Shown: in pieces, positions 50,437 to 58,115 of the stretch | How the letters are laid out: each line of letters opens with the position of its first letter | Position numbering within the stretch: position 1 is the first letter of the stretch | Assembly: GCF_000797495.1 (NCBI RefSeq) | Contig: NZ_JTGN01000008.1 | Span: 248,001 to 312,000 of the forward strand | Reading direction: 5' to 3' | Source of the DNA: Robinsoniella peoriensis | GTDB lineage: Bacteria > Bacillota > Clostridia > Lachnospirales > Lachnospiraceae | Length of the DNA stretch: 64,000 nucleotides | The notes under the pieces: model-generated | Told to the model about the DNA's origin: nothing | Seen by the model: the letters and a program-made list of their open reading frames with translations, nothing else | The model's database searches: none | Position numbers and translations under genes: made by a program

Positions 50437-50673
50437 ATGCGTCTATATAAACTACCATATAATGGGCAACGTTATTTATTAAACCAAAATACTGGCGAAA
50501 TTCATGATCGCGATAATGAAACCGACGCTTGTAAAATTAATGAAATAAAACCGGATCATGTTTATAACTGTGATTCTTATTCTATTGCGTTAATTGCCAC
50601 AGAACTTTTTACTCATAAAAAAATTAAGGGCAACGGATGTTATCACTGTTTAAAAGAAAAAGACCAAGGTTGA
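50437..50673 (+). CDS. Small phage protein on opposite strand in tail block (78 aa)
   Basis: ATG 50437 follows AAAGGAGAG. Starts MRLYKLPYNGQRYLLNQNTGEIHDRDNETDACKI and ends GNGCYHCLKEKD: a small protein type seen on integrative elements and phages of Clostridia (from memory), with a single CxxC. It has its own promoter, so it may be made during lysogeny. Its end overlaps the end of the convergent 66-aa gene by 31 bp. Function unknown. Confidence 0.55.
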   Translation: MRLYKLPYNGQRYLLNQNTGEIHDRDNETDACKINEIKPDHVYNCDSYSIALIATELFTHKKIKGNGCYHCLKEKDQG

Positions 50674-50843
50674 TTTTCCATAAGGGCTGCAGATTTAATA
50701 CACTGTAGCCTCTCTTCGGTAATTTCAGAATTCAATATTTCTTCTATGACATCGGGGGTTTTGAACTTTTTTACAAGTTCGCATACCAGCCTTGAAAATT
50801 CACCGATATCGTTAATACGTATTAATAAATCAAATTTTCTCAC
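50643..50843 (-). CDS. Hypothetical protein (66 aa)
   Basis: GTG 50843 with AGGAAGG upstream. Helical (IGEFSRLVCELVKKFKTPDVIEEILNSEITEERLQ). Convergent with the + strand gene. No family recognised. Probably a small tail-block accessory gene. Confidence 0.45.
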   Translation of the reverse strand: MRKFDLLIRINDIGEFSRLVCELVKKFKTPDVIEEILNSEITEERLQCIKSAALMENQPWSFSFKQ

Positions 50844-50910
50844 TTCTGATACCTTCCTATCATGTTGATGTTATAATATGGTAGATATAAATCCACCAAT
50901 TCAATTTTGG

Positions 50911-51090
50911 CTATCTTTGTGTGAAACAATAAAAATTACCAGATTTATCCCACATTGACCACTCTCCATTAATAAATAAAATATGATCAATCATTGGGTT
51001 TTGCGCTACATTAATTACTTGCAATATCTCTTCGCGTGATAGCTGATGAATTCTTTCGGATATATACTTTTCTAATTCACAAGATGTCAT
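50911..51090 (-). CDS. Hypothetical protein coupled to resolvase gene (59 aa)
   Basis: ATG 51090-51088 overlaps the TGA of the RuvC-like gene (ATGA), a coupling signal. MTSCELEKYISERIHQLSREEILQVINVAQNP is helical, and the end is GEWSMWDKSGNFYCF. No recognised family. Confidence 0.5.
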   Translation of the reverse strand: MTSCELEKYISERIHQLSREEILQVINVAQNPMIDHILFINGEWSMWDKSGNFYCFTQR

Positions 51091-51575
51091 ACTGGTACCC
51101 TTTGTTTATATAATTCCAGAGCAGCAATTCCAATAAGAATAGCTTCAGCTTCATCATCGCCAACATTAATTCCTAATCTCTGATATACTGCATCTATAGC
51201 AAGTTTCTTCAAATCATCACGTTTTTTACCCTTTTGATTAATCCCAGCTAATTTTCTCCACGATGTCGGTCTAATTGTGTTGAACTCGCAGTCATTTAGT
51301 ACGCAATAACCATAGATTACCCCTTGGAGCCTGGTGAGAAATCGTTGAACGGCGACATTTCTATTTACAACGGTTTCTTCTATATAAATTATATATGGTT
51401 TGTATTTGTCTAATATATGGATCAATTTCAAAGACATCTCTTTGAATCGATCTTCCATTTTTTTATAGTTAGTACAGTCTAAAAGAAAACTTTCCTGATA
51501 GATCCCATTATTGAAAATGGCAATACCCGATTTTGTGCTTGATGAATCGATTGCCATCATTATGCATTCTTTTAT
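51087..51575 (-). CDS. RuvC-like Holliday junction resolvase (about 157-162 aa)
   Basis: RNase H-fold with the catalytic carboxylates in order: MAIDSSSTKSG (first Asp), IIYIEETVV (Glu-Glu), and GDDEAEAILIG (final Asp pair). RuvC-type enzymes resolve four-way junctions; in phages they prepare branched DNA for packaging. ATG 51560 has no ribosome site, whereas ATA 51575 (five codons upstream, in frame, after a stop) stands 8 nt behind AGGAAG, so I extend to there tentatively. Unusual position among tail genes but known in related phages. Confidence 0.8.
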   Translation of the reverse strand: MKECIMMAIDSSSTKSGIAIFNNGIYQESFLLDCTNYKKMEDRFKEMSLKLIHILDKYKPYIIYIEETVVNRNVAVQRFLTRLQGVIYGYCVLNDCEFNTIRPTSWRKLAGINQKGKKRDDLKKLAIDAVYQRLGINVGDDEAEAILIGIAALELYKQRVPV

Positions 51576-51673
51576 TTAAATCACTTCCTTTATCAGAAAT
51601 TATGTGCTATTTAATTTCACAAGTTTACTTGCAGTTTTGCTCATTTTTGAGCAGAAGTATTTTTATTCAACTT

Positions 51674-51748
51674 GGGGCAGGAGAGTAGTTCAGTCTGTTA
51701 CTCTCCACATAAAAATGCCCCTGCCAGACGACTGAACTTTGCCTGGTA
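51674..51748. ncRNA. Kissing-loop structured element
   Basis: Stem 1 is GGGGCA+GGAGAGTA (51674-51687) with TACTCTCC (51699-51706) and, after a 9-nt bulge, TGCCCC (51716-51721). Stem 2 directly abuts: TGCCAG (51722-51727) with CTGGTA (51743-51748). The two loops contain GTTCAGTC (51688-51695) and GACTGAAC (51730-51737), perfect 8-nt complements. Such a fold is very unlikely by chance. Strand, transcript and function unknown; it lies in the gap between the resolvase and a 49-aa gene. Confidence 0.6.
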
Positions 51749-51812
51749 GAGACATTTTGAAAATTCACTTAGATGTTGACAAGTGGTATTAAATGATAAT
51801 ACAGATAATACT

Positions 51813-51854
51813 ATGCCACCATGTCCAAAATGTAATGGAACGAAATTACGTTAA
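51813..51854 (+). other. Tiny + strand CPxC ORF (13 aa), possible zinc-ribbon relic
   Basis: ATG 51813 to TAA gives MPPCPKCNGTKLR. No ribosome site. CPKC recalls the zinc-ribbon pairs elsewhere in this phage (CPKCGNTEF). Overlaps the end of the convergent 49-aa gene by 4 bp. Most likely a remnant or chance. Confidence 0.2.
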
Positions 51855-52000
51855 TTAGTTAATGCAAATCTTTTAATATTAAAAGGTTTGCCAAACCACT
51901 GAGTCCAGACTGCTAATTCTATACACCCATTCTGGACTCTGTATTTTGAATAATAAGTTAATGGCAAGAACTGTTTTAAATAAAATGTAATTTTTTTCAT
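51851..52000 (-). CDS. Small phage protein (49 aa)
   Basis: ATG 52000 with GAGGG 6 nt upstream. The motif KQFLPLTYYSKY...VWTQWFGKPFNI is one I recall from small phage proteins of Lachnospiraceae ('PLTY.....W..WFG'). Basic, probably soluble. Function unknown. Confidence 0.6.
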   Translation of the reverse strand: MKKITFYLKQFLPLTYYSKYRVQNGCIELAVWTQWFGKPFNIKRFALTN

Positions 52001-52030
52001 GTTAAACCCTCTCTTTTTTTGTGAATACAA

Positions 52031-52150
52031 TTATAAAAAAATATATAACCAATATTTAATAGCCGGCAATACAATCAAATTAGCAATGGCGATACCAAAA
52101 ATACATCCTAATAACCCGGCTCCCCATTGTGATTTGAGAAATTTCTTCAA
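52031..52150 (-). CDS. Small membrane protein (39 aa)
   Basis: TTG 52150 with AGGTG 7 nt upstream. KKFLKSQWGAGLLGCIFGIAIANLIVLP is a short basic start followed by a Gly-rich transmembrane helix. It lies between two recognisable small phage genes. Function unknown. Confidence 0.45.
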   Translation of the reverse strand: MKKFLKSQWGAGLLGCIFGIAIANLIVLPAIKYWLYIFL

Positions 52151-52169
52151 ATACCAGCACCTACTTCCC

Positions 52170-52349
52170 TTATAAATTCTTATAGAAATTCTTCAAAGCA
52201 TCGAAGAGTTGGTAATTCTTTTTATATTTCCAAGTGGTTACGTTATTCTCCGTTTTCACAAACGTATACGGAATCCCACATTTTTTCAGATACAGATATT
52301 CTAAAGTCCATTGACAACTGTATTCTTTATCAAACTTTTTAGTACTAAT
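52170..52349 (-). CDS. Small phage protein with probable AUU start (59 aa)
   Basis: Longer in-frame starts (52427, 52364) would translate the terminator hairpin at 52378-52420. GGAGG lies exactly 8 nt before ATT 52349, giving STKKFDKEYSCQWTLEYLYLKKCGIPYTFVKTENNVTTWKYKK, a Tyr/Lys-rich small protein of a kind common in these phages. It ends DALKNFYKNL. Function unknown. Confidence 0.6.
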   Translation of the reverse strand: MSTKKFDKEYSCQWTLEYLYLKKCGIPYTFVKTENNVTTWKYKKNYQLFDALKNFYKNL

Positions 52350-52369
52350 TAGTATCACCTCCATTCCGT

Positions 52370-52420
52370 AAAAAATAGGGAGTACAACAATCTTGTATAA
52401 ATAACAAGTGTTATACTCCC
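52370..52420 (-). terminator. Long terminator hairpin
   Basis: GGGAGTA (52378-52384) with TACTCCC (52414-52420), with inner CTTGT/ACAAG pairing. On the minus strand TATTTTTT follows. Confidence 0.75.
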
Positions 52421-52423
52421 TTA

Positions 52424-52657
52424 TCACTCATTATCTATCACACGCTGTTCTTTTTTGATTACAGCTTTTTCTTTTTTAACAGGTTTCGAAAAATTATCAT
52501 ATTTATCTTTTGAGGTTACCGTAAATTTATTGTTCTGTAATTCAACATAAATTTTATCCTCTTCGCTGTTATCCGTTGGCATCTGGACTTTTTTACCATC
52601 AAAGTCTACTACCATCACAAGATTATTTCTCATTAATACATTACATTCTCTAATCAA
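52424..52657 (-). CDS. Small tail-region protein (77 aa)
   Basis: TTG 52657 follows GGAGG at 9 nt. N-terminal half is a small beta sheet (NNLVMVVDFDGKKVQMPT...IYVELQNNKFTV) and the C-terminal tail is very Lys/Glu-rich (KPVKKEKAVIKKEQRV). It comes right after the major tail protein, between two terminators. Function unknown. Confidence 0.55.
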   Translation of the reverse strand: MIRECNVLMRNNLVMVVDFDGKKVQMPTDNSEEDKIYVELQNNKFTVTSKDKYDNFSKPVKKEKAVIKKEQRVIDNE

Positions 52658-52673
52658 TATATTATTCCTCCTT

Positions 52674-52703
52674 TAAAAGAGGATGAGTTGTTACCCACCC
52701 TCT
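52674..52703 (-). terminator. Intrinsic terminator after major tail protein
   Basis: AGAGGATGAG (52678-52687) pairs partly with CCCACCCTCT (52694-52703). TTTT follows on the minus strand. Confidence 0.5.
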
Positions 52704-52711
52704 ATGTATGC

Positions 52712-53449
52712 TTACGCTATTTCGTCAGTGATTTCGATCATATCAAGAACGTCACCATTTTCGTCTTCTAAGCAGTCGCAGGTAATTGTAATTTCAGCCG
52801 GATCTCCTTCAGATGAGAAGGATAAGTCGAGATTTCTCTGCGGACTTGCTTTATAAGCTGTCATTCTAACTGGTACAATTTCTCCAGATTCGTTTTTATC
52901 TAAAGTAGACATCTGAATATAGAAGTCTTTCGGAACTCTTGCGTTATTGAACACAATTCTTTTGACACCGTCAGCCTTTGCCTCTAAATATCCAACAACA
53001 TATGACGTATTTAACGCAATGTCACCTTCCGTTGTAGCAGTAAACGTTTTTTCTGATGCAGTACCTTTGATTGCTGTGCCGCCCCAATCATCTTCTGCAT
53101 AAACAAATACAGTACCGGAAACCGGAACATTTGACAAGGTAAGGGTTCCAGCTGCAGTTGCTTTAACTGTTTCTTTCCTTGCAATAACAGCAGAAGTTTC
53201 TACTTCACCGTCGCTCAGCATAGCATAAAGCCGAAATGGAGCCATCTGGAATGTTAAGGCAATAGTACCATCAAGAGGATTATCAAACTTGATTGCTTTA
53301 GCCCCTTTTTTCATTGCAAATACAGGATCACTGGAGAATCCCATTGTAGTGGTATTACAGAATTTAGCATCCATCCAGGGTGCTTTTGTTTTATAATCTC
53401 TAATATCGAGATCACAACATTGCCTGTTCGCCATATTAATATCGTTCAT
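52712..53449 (-). CDS. Major tail protein (245 aa)
   Basis: Start at ATG 53449 (MNDINMANRQCCDLD) with AGGAGG 7 nt upstream; the upstream extension crosses the terminator. Begins CDLDIRDYKTKAPWMDAKFCNTTTMGFSSDPVFAMKKGAKAI (tube fold), with a middle insertion of Ig-like character (ATAAGTLTLSNVPVSGTVFVYAEDDWGG) and an end EITITCDCLEDENGDVLDMIEI. It forms the tail tube. Strong ribosome site and own position between terminators fit a highly made structural protein. Confidence 0.75.
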   Translation of the reverse strand: MNDINMANRQCCDLDIRDYKTKAPWMDAKFCNTTTMGFSSDPVFAMKKGAKAIKFDNPLDGTIALTFQMAPFRLYAMLSDGEVETSAVIARKETVKATAAGTLTLSNVPVSGTVFVYAEDDWGGTAIKGTASEKTFTATTEGDIALNTSYVVGYLEAKADGVKRIVFNNARVPKDFYIQMSTLDKNESGEIVPVRMTAYKASPQRNLDLSFSSEGDPAEITITCDCLEDENGDVLDMIEITDEIA

Positions 53450-53466
53450 AAATTTCCTCCTTAAAA

Positions 53467-53491
53467 TAAAAAAGCCACTGATCAACAGTGG
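53467..53491 (-). terminator. Intrinsic terminator upstream of the major tail gene
   Basis: CCACTG (53475-53480), 5-nt loop, CAGTGG (53486-53491). CTTTTTT follows on the minus strand. Confidence 0.7.
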
Positions 53492-53505
53492 TATTGGTTT
53501 TATAA

Positions 53506-54267
53506 TTATTCGATTTTTTTCATATAGTCCATCGCCTTATAATCGGTGGACTTCTTATAAGAGAAAGTGTTTGCAGCCATCATATCACTAAAATCATGCT
53601 GCCTTCCAATGCCATACTCCTTGAACATGGTAACAAACTGATAATATGTCATGTCCCATACATTCATGATATTAATTGCTACCTTGTTATGAGTGCAGTA
53701 TTTTTTTATCATATTATCGAATTCAAAGTTTTCATCACTTTCTTTTTTTTGTTTTTGAGCGTGCTGCTTAAATTGCTCATACATTTTTCGGGCATACTCA
53801 TTTTTAAACTTTTGTTCTTTTTCTGCCGGCTCTTTAATGCCTAATATACATTGAAGCTCATTCCGTAAGGTGTCGAAATTTTCATTGCAAATAATTCCTA
53901 CGTTGTTTTCTTTCCCATTTTCATCCACATTATAGGTAATAAACTCATTGGTTTCTTCATTAAGCTTGATACTGTCAACAATAAATAGTTTCAGCATACT
54001 TAAAAGCAATTGTGTATTGCCAAACAACATCAGGTAGAAAATAGAATATTTTGACCTTTGTTCTTCATCTAAAGCTTGAAATGCCTCAGTAAGACCAAAG
54101 GTATCAACATAAGTTTCAAGCGTCATAGACAGAATATTTGAGAACAATGAAAAGTGGTTATAAGTAACCTTTCTGATATCCCGCAGTGTGGGGCACCTTA
54201 CATTTCCGATTCCTTCTATGTAATATGGTTCATTACATAGATAATCATAAGCGCTGTATAAATTCAT
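53506..54267 (-). CDS. Phage tail-region protein (253 aa)
   Basis: ATG 54267 overlaps or abuts the end of the preceding gene. All-helical, with a conserved-looking start (YIEGIGNVRCPTLRDIRKVTYNHFSLF) and a C-terminal half MWDMTYYQF.MFKEYGIGRQHDF.DMMAANTF. The 'TLR(D)I' start recalls tail-assembly chaperone-type proteins of Clostridia phages, but it precedes the major tail protein here. Function inferred from position. Confidence 0.55.
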   Translation of the reverse strand: MNLYSAYDYLCNEPYYIEGIGNVRCPTLRDIRKVTYNHFSLFSNILSMTLETYVDTFGLTEAFQALDEEQRSKYSIFYLMLFGNTQLLLSMLKLFIVDSIKLNEETNEFITYNVDENGKENNVGIICNENFDTLRNELQCILGIKEPAEKEQKFKNEYARKMYEQFKQHAQKQKKESDENFEFDNMIKKYCTHNKVAINIMNVWDMTYYQFVTMFKEYGIGRQHDFSDMMAANTFSYKKSTDYKAMDYMKKIE

Positions 54268-54268
54268 A

Positions 54269-54751
54269 TCACACCTGCGCTTTCGTATGATATTCGGGAA
54301 TGGTATAAATTAGCTGTCTGCCGTAATGATTTTTGCTTGGCATAAAGTACGTCATGGAATCGAGTTTCAATCCGCCGATACCAAATTTCTGTGAGCCGTT
54401 TAATTCCCTGTCTATCATATCCGATAAACAATCAGCCCGTGTTCCAACGTAGCCCTTCTTGGAATAACGCATAATACCTTTATGGCAATATGCCCAGATA
54501 ATCAGCTTCATATTTTTTATGGTGAAATTAGAAGTGCGTGGTATGTCTACTTCTAGACATATGTAAGACTTTTCCTGTGTTTGCGTGTCATCTACATACA
54601 AATATGGAAATATTTGTTCATAGACCACATCATCTACATCGTCCTCCGTATATGATTTTCCAAGCATCAGTTCGCAGATATCGGGGGAATTCAGAAAAGC
54701 CGAAATAAGTTTATTTTTATAGGTGCCTATATCTTTTAAAACGGTATCTAT
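54269..54751 (-). CDS. Tail completion/terminator-type protein (about 160 aa)
   Basis: The frame from ATG 54667 gives 132 residues with no ribosome site. It remains open upstream to the TAA before GGAGGGG, with a protein-like extension DTVLKDIGTYKNKLISAFLNSPDICEL. The best start is ATA 54751, 8-10 nt after the Shine-Dalgarno sequence. Body: QIFPYLYVDDTQTQEKSYICLEVDIPRTSNFTIKNMKLIIWAYCHKGIM, typical of tail completion proteins after head-tail connectors. Conservative gene callers would start at 54667. Confidence 0.65.
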   Translation of the reverse strand: MDTVLKDIGTYKNKLISAFLNSPDICELMLGKSYTEDDVDDVVYEQIFPYLYVDDTQTQEKSYICLEVDIPRTSNFTIKNMKLIIWAYCHKGIMRYSKKGYVGTRADCLSDMIDRELNGSQKFGIGGLKLDSMTYFMPSKNHYGRQLIYTIPEYHTKAQV

Positions 54752-54766
54752 ACCAGCATCCCCTCC

Positions 54767-55777
54767 TTAATATATATCCATAATCATAATAGAAATTTCA
54801 CTACTAACGATTCCACTTATCAACACTTGTAATAAAAAGGAACTACCAATGCAGTCCTCGTGTTTTACTAGAAGTTTAATCGTATCATGATCAGTCTCCT
54901 GGATTATTTTATCGCTGAATGTGCTCTTTATAACCCAATCAAAATCTACATCCGAAATTTTATTTCCTTCTGAATCAGTAAAAGAAACAGTGTATGTTCT
55001 TGAGTACCCAATTTTGAGGCTTTTGCTTCCTTCGATAGAAGACAAAACTAATGTTTCATCGGGTGGATTAACAGACGGAGAAGGCGGAAAGTAATTACAA
55101 ACCTCATATTTTAAGTCGTCAGATTTTGGAGTATAAGCACATTCAGTCACTAGCAGGTTAATGCAGCCAATACCATTAAATACATATGTCGTTCTATCTA
55201 GTCTTGTCAACTCATATGTCATAGGGTCTTCCATGTTATTGTCAATAAAAAATTTCCTGCCACGCTTAAGAAGCTTTGTCTCTTCATCATACGGTAAAAA
55301 GATCATTAACTGGTCAGTACCGATTTTGATTACATTATTCCCTGCAATTCCGTTATTATAGGCACTGGCATTATACGAAATAATATCACGTTCAATAATA
55401 TCGCCATTACTATTTTGCCATTTCAAACGATAACTGCATCGGTTCATGCGGGCAGACAGATATGCATTGCCCACATTAACAACGTTAGAATCAATCAGCC
55501 AGATATCATTCTCGTATACGACATAATTTCCTCTTTGCACATCCATTGTGGTGGGACAATGAATTTTTCGGATATCATCAAGCTCTTTCAGAGGATTGGA
55601 AGATGTTTGTACCAAGCACCAGTCGGTTACATTATTAATCGTTAATTCTTCGCCTTCCGCACTAAGTTTTCTTCTAATATTAAAATTTTCTACTACATCA
55701 GCGACGGTTTCTTCTCTGCTGTAAAACAGATCTTTAACATCATTATCTGCAGGTGTCCATTCATAACGTAAATTCAT
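54767..55777 (-). CDS. Head-tail connector/closure-like protein with Ig-like C-terminus (336 aa)
   Basis: ATG 55777 overlaps the stop of the previous gene. Residues ~1-230 resemble head-closure proteins in position and in short beta strands (WCLVQTSSNPLKELDDIRKIHCPTTMDVQRGNYVVYENDIWLIDSN). Residues ~245-336 form an Ig-like or Big-2-like domain (SLKIGYSRTYTVSFTDSEGNKISDVDFDWVI). Such Ig add-ons decorate virion proteins. Confidence 0.6.
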   Translation of the reverse strand: MNLRYEWTPADNDVKDLFYSREETVADVVENFNIRRKLSAEGEELTINNVTDWCLVQTSSNPLKELDDIRKIHCPTTMDVQRGNYVVYENDIWLIDSNVVNVGNAYLSARMNRCSYRLKWQNSNGDIIERDIISYNASAYNNGIAGNNVIKIGTDQLMIFLPYDEETKLLKRGRKFFIDNNMEDPMTYELTRLDRTTYVFNGIGCINLLVTECAYTPKSDDLKYEVCNYFPPSPSVNPPDETLVLSSIEGSKSLKIGYSRTYTVSFTDSEGNKISDVDFDWVIKSTFSDKIIQETDHDTIKLLVKHEDCIGSSFLLQVLISGIVSSEISIMIMDIY

Positions 55778-55992
55778 CGTACCACCTCACTGACCATAGC
55801 GGGTAATCTTCGGATGAAATTAGAAATATCCAGAATCTCATGCCGGATTGATGGATGCAAATTCATATCAGTTTCAAACTCCCGCTCAATTAAATTCATA
55901 AGATTATTGATCTTTTGATATTCTTTTGCGCACAGATCGCCAAGACTGATTTCACGGTCAGGTGTTTTTATCAAAATTTTATTCATATGCAC
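55774..55992 (-). CDS. Small head-tail region protein (72 aa)
   Basis: The frame starts GTG 55992; an ATG two codons on (MNKILIKTPD) follows GTAGGTG and is likelier. Helical (SLGDLCAKEYQKINNLMNLIEREFETDMNLHPSIRHEIL). Sits between connector genes and overlaps the next start by 4 bp. Function unknown, possibly connector accessory. Confidence 0.55.
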   Translation of the reverse strand: MHMNKILIKTPDREISLGDLCAKEYQKINNLMNLIEREFETDMNLHPSIRHEILDISNFIRRLPAMVSEVVR

Positions 55993-56409
55993 CTACCTTT
56001 CATCCGAGTATTCAGGAAACTCCATTAAGAAGCGTTCTATTTCATCTGTCCAGTTTTCAGCAGATTGTTTGACTACTTCAAACTGATCTTTATATGCCGG
56101 TATTTTATTGAACGCTTGGGTACCAAGATATTGTTTTCTTCCTGAGATAAGAGCATATTTTTGTGTAAAGTATTCTTTTGCCATATACATAGAAATCAAC
56201 TCAATGCTTTGATCCGATACTAAGCTTTTAAAATATCCCTCATGCAGATCTTCATCATATTCATAAGCGATCTCATCATACAGATGTTTTCTGCATTTTG
56301 CTATTGCTGTTTTAAAAAATTGAAACACTTGACTTTCTTTTCCTTTAAAATCTACAGATGGAACTTTAATGAAGAAGGAGTCAAATACTAGCTGTAAATC
56401 TGTACCCAT
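55993..56409 (-). CDS. Head-tail connector protein (138 aa)
   Basis: ATG 56409 with AGGAAGG. Helical, containing YDEIAYEYDEDLHEGYFKSLVSDQSIELISMYMAKEYFTQKYALI, typical of adaptor proteins that bind the portal ring. Abuts the next gene by one base. Assigned by position and composition. Confidence 0.6.
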   Translation of the reverse strand: MGTDLQLVFDSFFIKVPSVDFKGKESQVFQFFKTAIAKCRKHLYDEIAYEYDEDLHEGYFKSLVSDQSIELISMYMAKEYFTQKYALISGRKQYLGTQAFNKIPAYKDQFEVVKQSAENWTDEIERFLMEFPEYSDER

Positions 56410-56421
56410 TTGACCACCTTC

Positions 56422-56880
56422 CTAAAATTTAATGTCTGTGTATTCCTCAAGGAATCTGATCCGGTTGTAGTTATTATACTTTGTCTTTCTGGCATAGTTC
56501 ATGAGAATATCTTTCTCATGATACATGACAACCTTTTCAGCGACGTGCTTTTCAAATACAGAGTCTGTTTTAATCTCAAATATTTTCTTGCATTCGTCAT
56601 CTGTTAATACAAATTGTACACGCTTAGACTCCGTATCATCAAAACCGACATGCTGCCTTAGCTCATCGTTATCAATGTAAATCCTTGCATGGTCGCCACG
56701 GTCTGTACCATAGAACATCACATCCTGGTTTTCACATAATGACACAAGTTCTGAGTTATTCAAGGTTGTAGTTTTTTTAGAACCAAGTATCACTTCTGCG
56801 TGTGAATTGGGCAGAGTAAAAGATACTGTCCAATTACATAGATTTAAAACTTTTGATCGTTTATCCATATCTAATGACAT
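56422..56880 (-). CDS. Head-tail connector / neck protein (152 aa)
   Basis: ATG 56880 follows GGAGG. Beta-rich first half (VLNLCNWTVSFTLPNSHAEVILGSKKTTTL), helical second half ending YNRIRFLEEYTDIKF. First gene after the capsid terminator. Assigned by position; no strong motif. Confidence 0.55.
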   Translation of the reverse strand: MSLDMDKRSKVLNLCNWTVSFTLPNSHAEVILGSKKTTTLNNSELVSLCENQDVMFYGTDRGDHARIYIDNDELRQHVGFDDTESKRVQFVLTDDECKKIFEIKTDSVFEKHVAEKVVMYHEKDILMNYARKTKYNNYNRIRFLEEYTDIKF

Positions 56881-56952
56881 ATTTATTCCTCCATTTAACC
56901 TATTACTGATGGGATAGGAGAGTTAAGCACCCTCCAAATCCGCAAAAGAACA

Positions 56953-56979
56953 TAAAAATAAACAGCATGGATAGCTGTT
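56953..56979 (-). terminator. Intrinsic terminator after major capsid gene
   Basis: AACAGC (56961-56966), 7-nt loop, GCTGTT (56974-56979). TATTTTTAT follows on the minus strand. Confidence 0.7.
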
Positions 56980-56989
56980 TGACGTGTAA

Positions 56990-58093
56990 TTATTTATTGA
57001 TGGCGTAGTTTGTATCGGAGATAAGCCCAATGAGATGAGAGTACTCTTCGATAAATGCTGTACCAAACTCCATATCGTAACGGATAACATCTGCCCTTAA
57101 AGCGATATCCTGACCAGCCATAGACTGTAATCCGCCTTTAATTCCAATCTTTAACGGAGACATTGCACCTGAGATTAAGAAGTAGAGCAGCCCTTCTGCC
57201 AGATATGTATCATAGAATGTATTACCGTTGGCATCTGTAATTGTTTTATTTAAGTCCAGAGTATTTGGAATCTCAACGATAGGAGATCCTTTGTAGCTCT
57301 TTAACAATCCAGTCTTTCTAATTTCCTCCATCACAGCTTCAGAAAACTGTTTGGTATTGGAATTTACGCTGAATCCGGCAAAGTCCTCAATCTGAGACAC
57401 TACACTGTAATCCCCGGTGATATTTACGGCTCCGGATCTTTTCGCATTTTTAAGAACAGTATCAAGGGCAGTTTTGGTAATGCTGGAAGCTTCAGAGAAG
57501 TTTTTGATTTTAGCGTTCTTAACGCCGTTATAAAGGGAACCCTGAACCTTATAGAACATTTTATTCATCATATCCGTGATGACCTGTTCATTCATCGCCT
57601 GGATAGCATCGGTGTTTCCGGAAGCAAATTCCCTGTGATCAATGAGTAAACCGCCAGTAATATTGCTGGTGTCCATTGTCCTGGTGCTCCATGTATAACC
57701 TGCAAATGGGAAAGAACCATTGACAGCCTGTTCCCCAGATTTTTTGCCTTCAAGGTTGTATACTTTAAACTTCACTTCTTCATTCATTCCTACGGAGATT
57801 TTATCTCCCATGAAATCAAAGATATTAAGTCTTTTGATCAACGGAGCTTCAATCAGGTGGGTCTGTATGGCATTCAGCTCAGATTGCGCTTTTACATCTC
57901 CGTTAACAGCTGCTTGCCCCTTGTTCTTCATATATGTATTTACACGGTCAACCTTGTCACCATATTTACTCGTATCTTTACCAGCACACATGGCAGAGAA
58001 GATCTCAACACCTTCTTTTTTTGTATCTACAGATTTCTGCAGACTATTTAATTCGGCATTTGCCTGAATTCTTTCAAAATCAATTGCATTCAT
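56990..58093 (-). CDS. Major capsid protein (367 aa)
   Basis: ATG 58093 with AGGA 7 nt upstream. HK97-like layout: a helical N-arm (about 1-85), then ...LIKRLNIFDFMGDKISVGMNEEVKFKVYN, a central TGGLLIDHREFASGN region, and a C-terminal AMSPLKIGIKGGLQ...DIALRADVIRYDMEFGTAFIEEYSHLIGLI spine helix and strands. The position after scaffold and possible decoration genes supports it. It forms the icosahedral shell. Followed by a terminator. Confidence 0.8.
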   Translation of the reverse strand: MNAIDFERIQANAELNSLQKSVDTKKEGVEIFSAMCAGKDTSKYGDKVDRVNTYMKNKGQAAVNGDVKAQSELNAIQTHLIEAPLIKRLNIFDFMGDKISVGMNEEVKFKVYNLEGKKSGEQAVNGSFPFAGYTWSTRTMDTSNITGGLLIDHREFASGNTDAIQAMNEQVITDMMNKMFYKVQGSLYNGVKNAKIKNFSEASSITKTALDTVLKNAKRSGAVNITGDYSVVSQIEDFAGFSVNSNTKQFSEAVMEEIRKTGLLKSYKGSPIVEIPNTLDLNKTITDANGNTFYDTYLAEGLLYFLISGAMSPLKIGIKGGLQSMAGQDIALRADVIRYDMEFGTAFIEEYSHLIGLISDTNYAINK

Positions 58094-58115
58094 TCATTAT
58101 TCCTCGCTTTCCTAA

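Noticed and set aside
52350..52427. Longer start (GTG 52427 or ATG 52364) for the small gene after the 77-aa gene
   Set aside because: The region encodes the terminator hairpin at 52378-52420; the ribosome site points to 52349.
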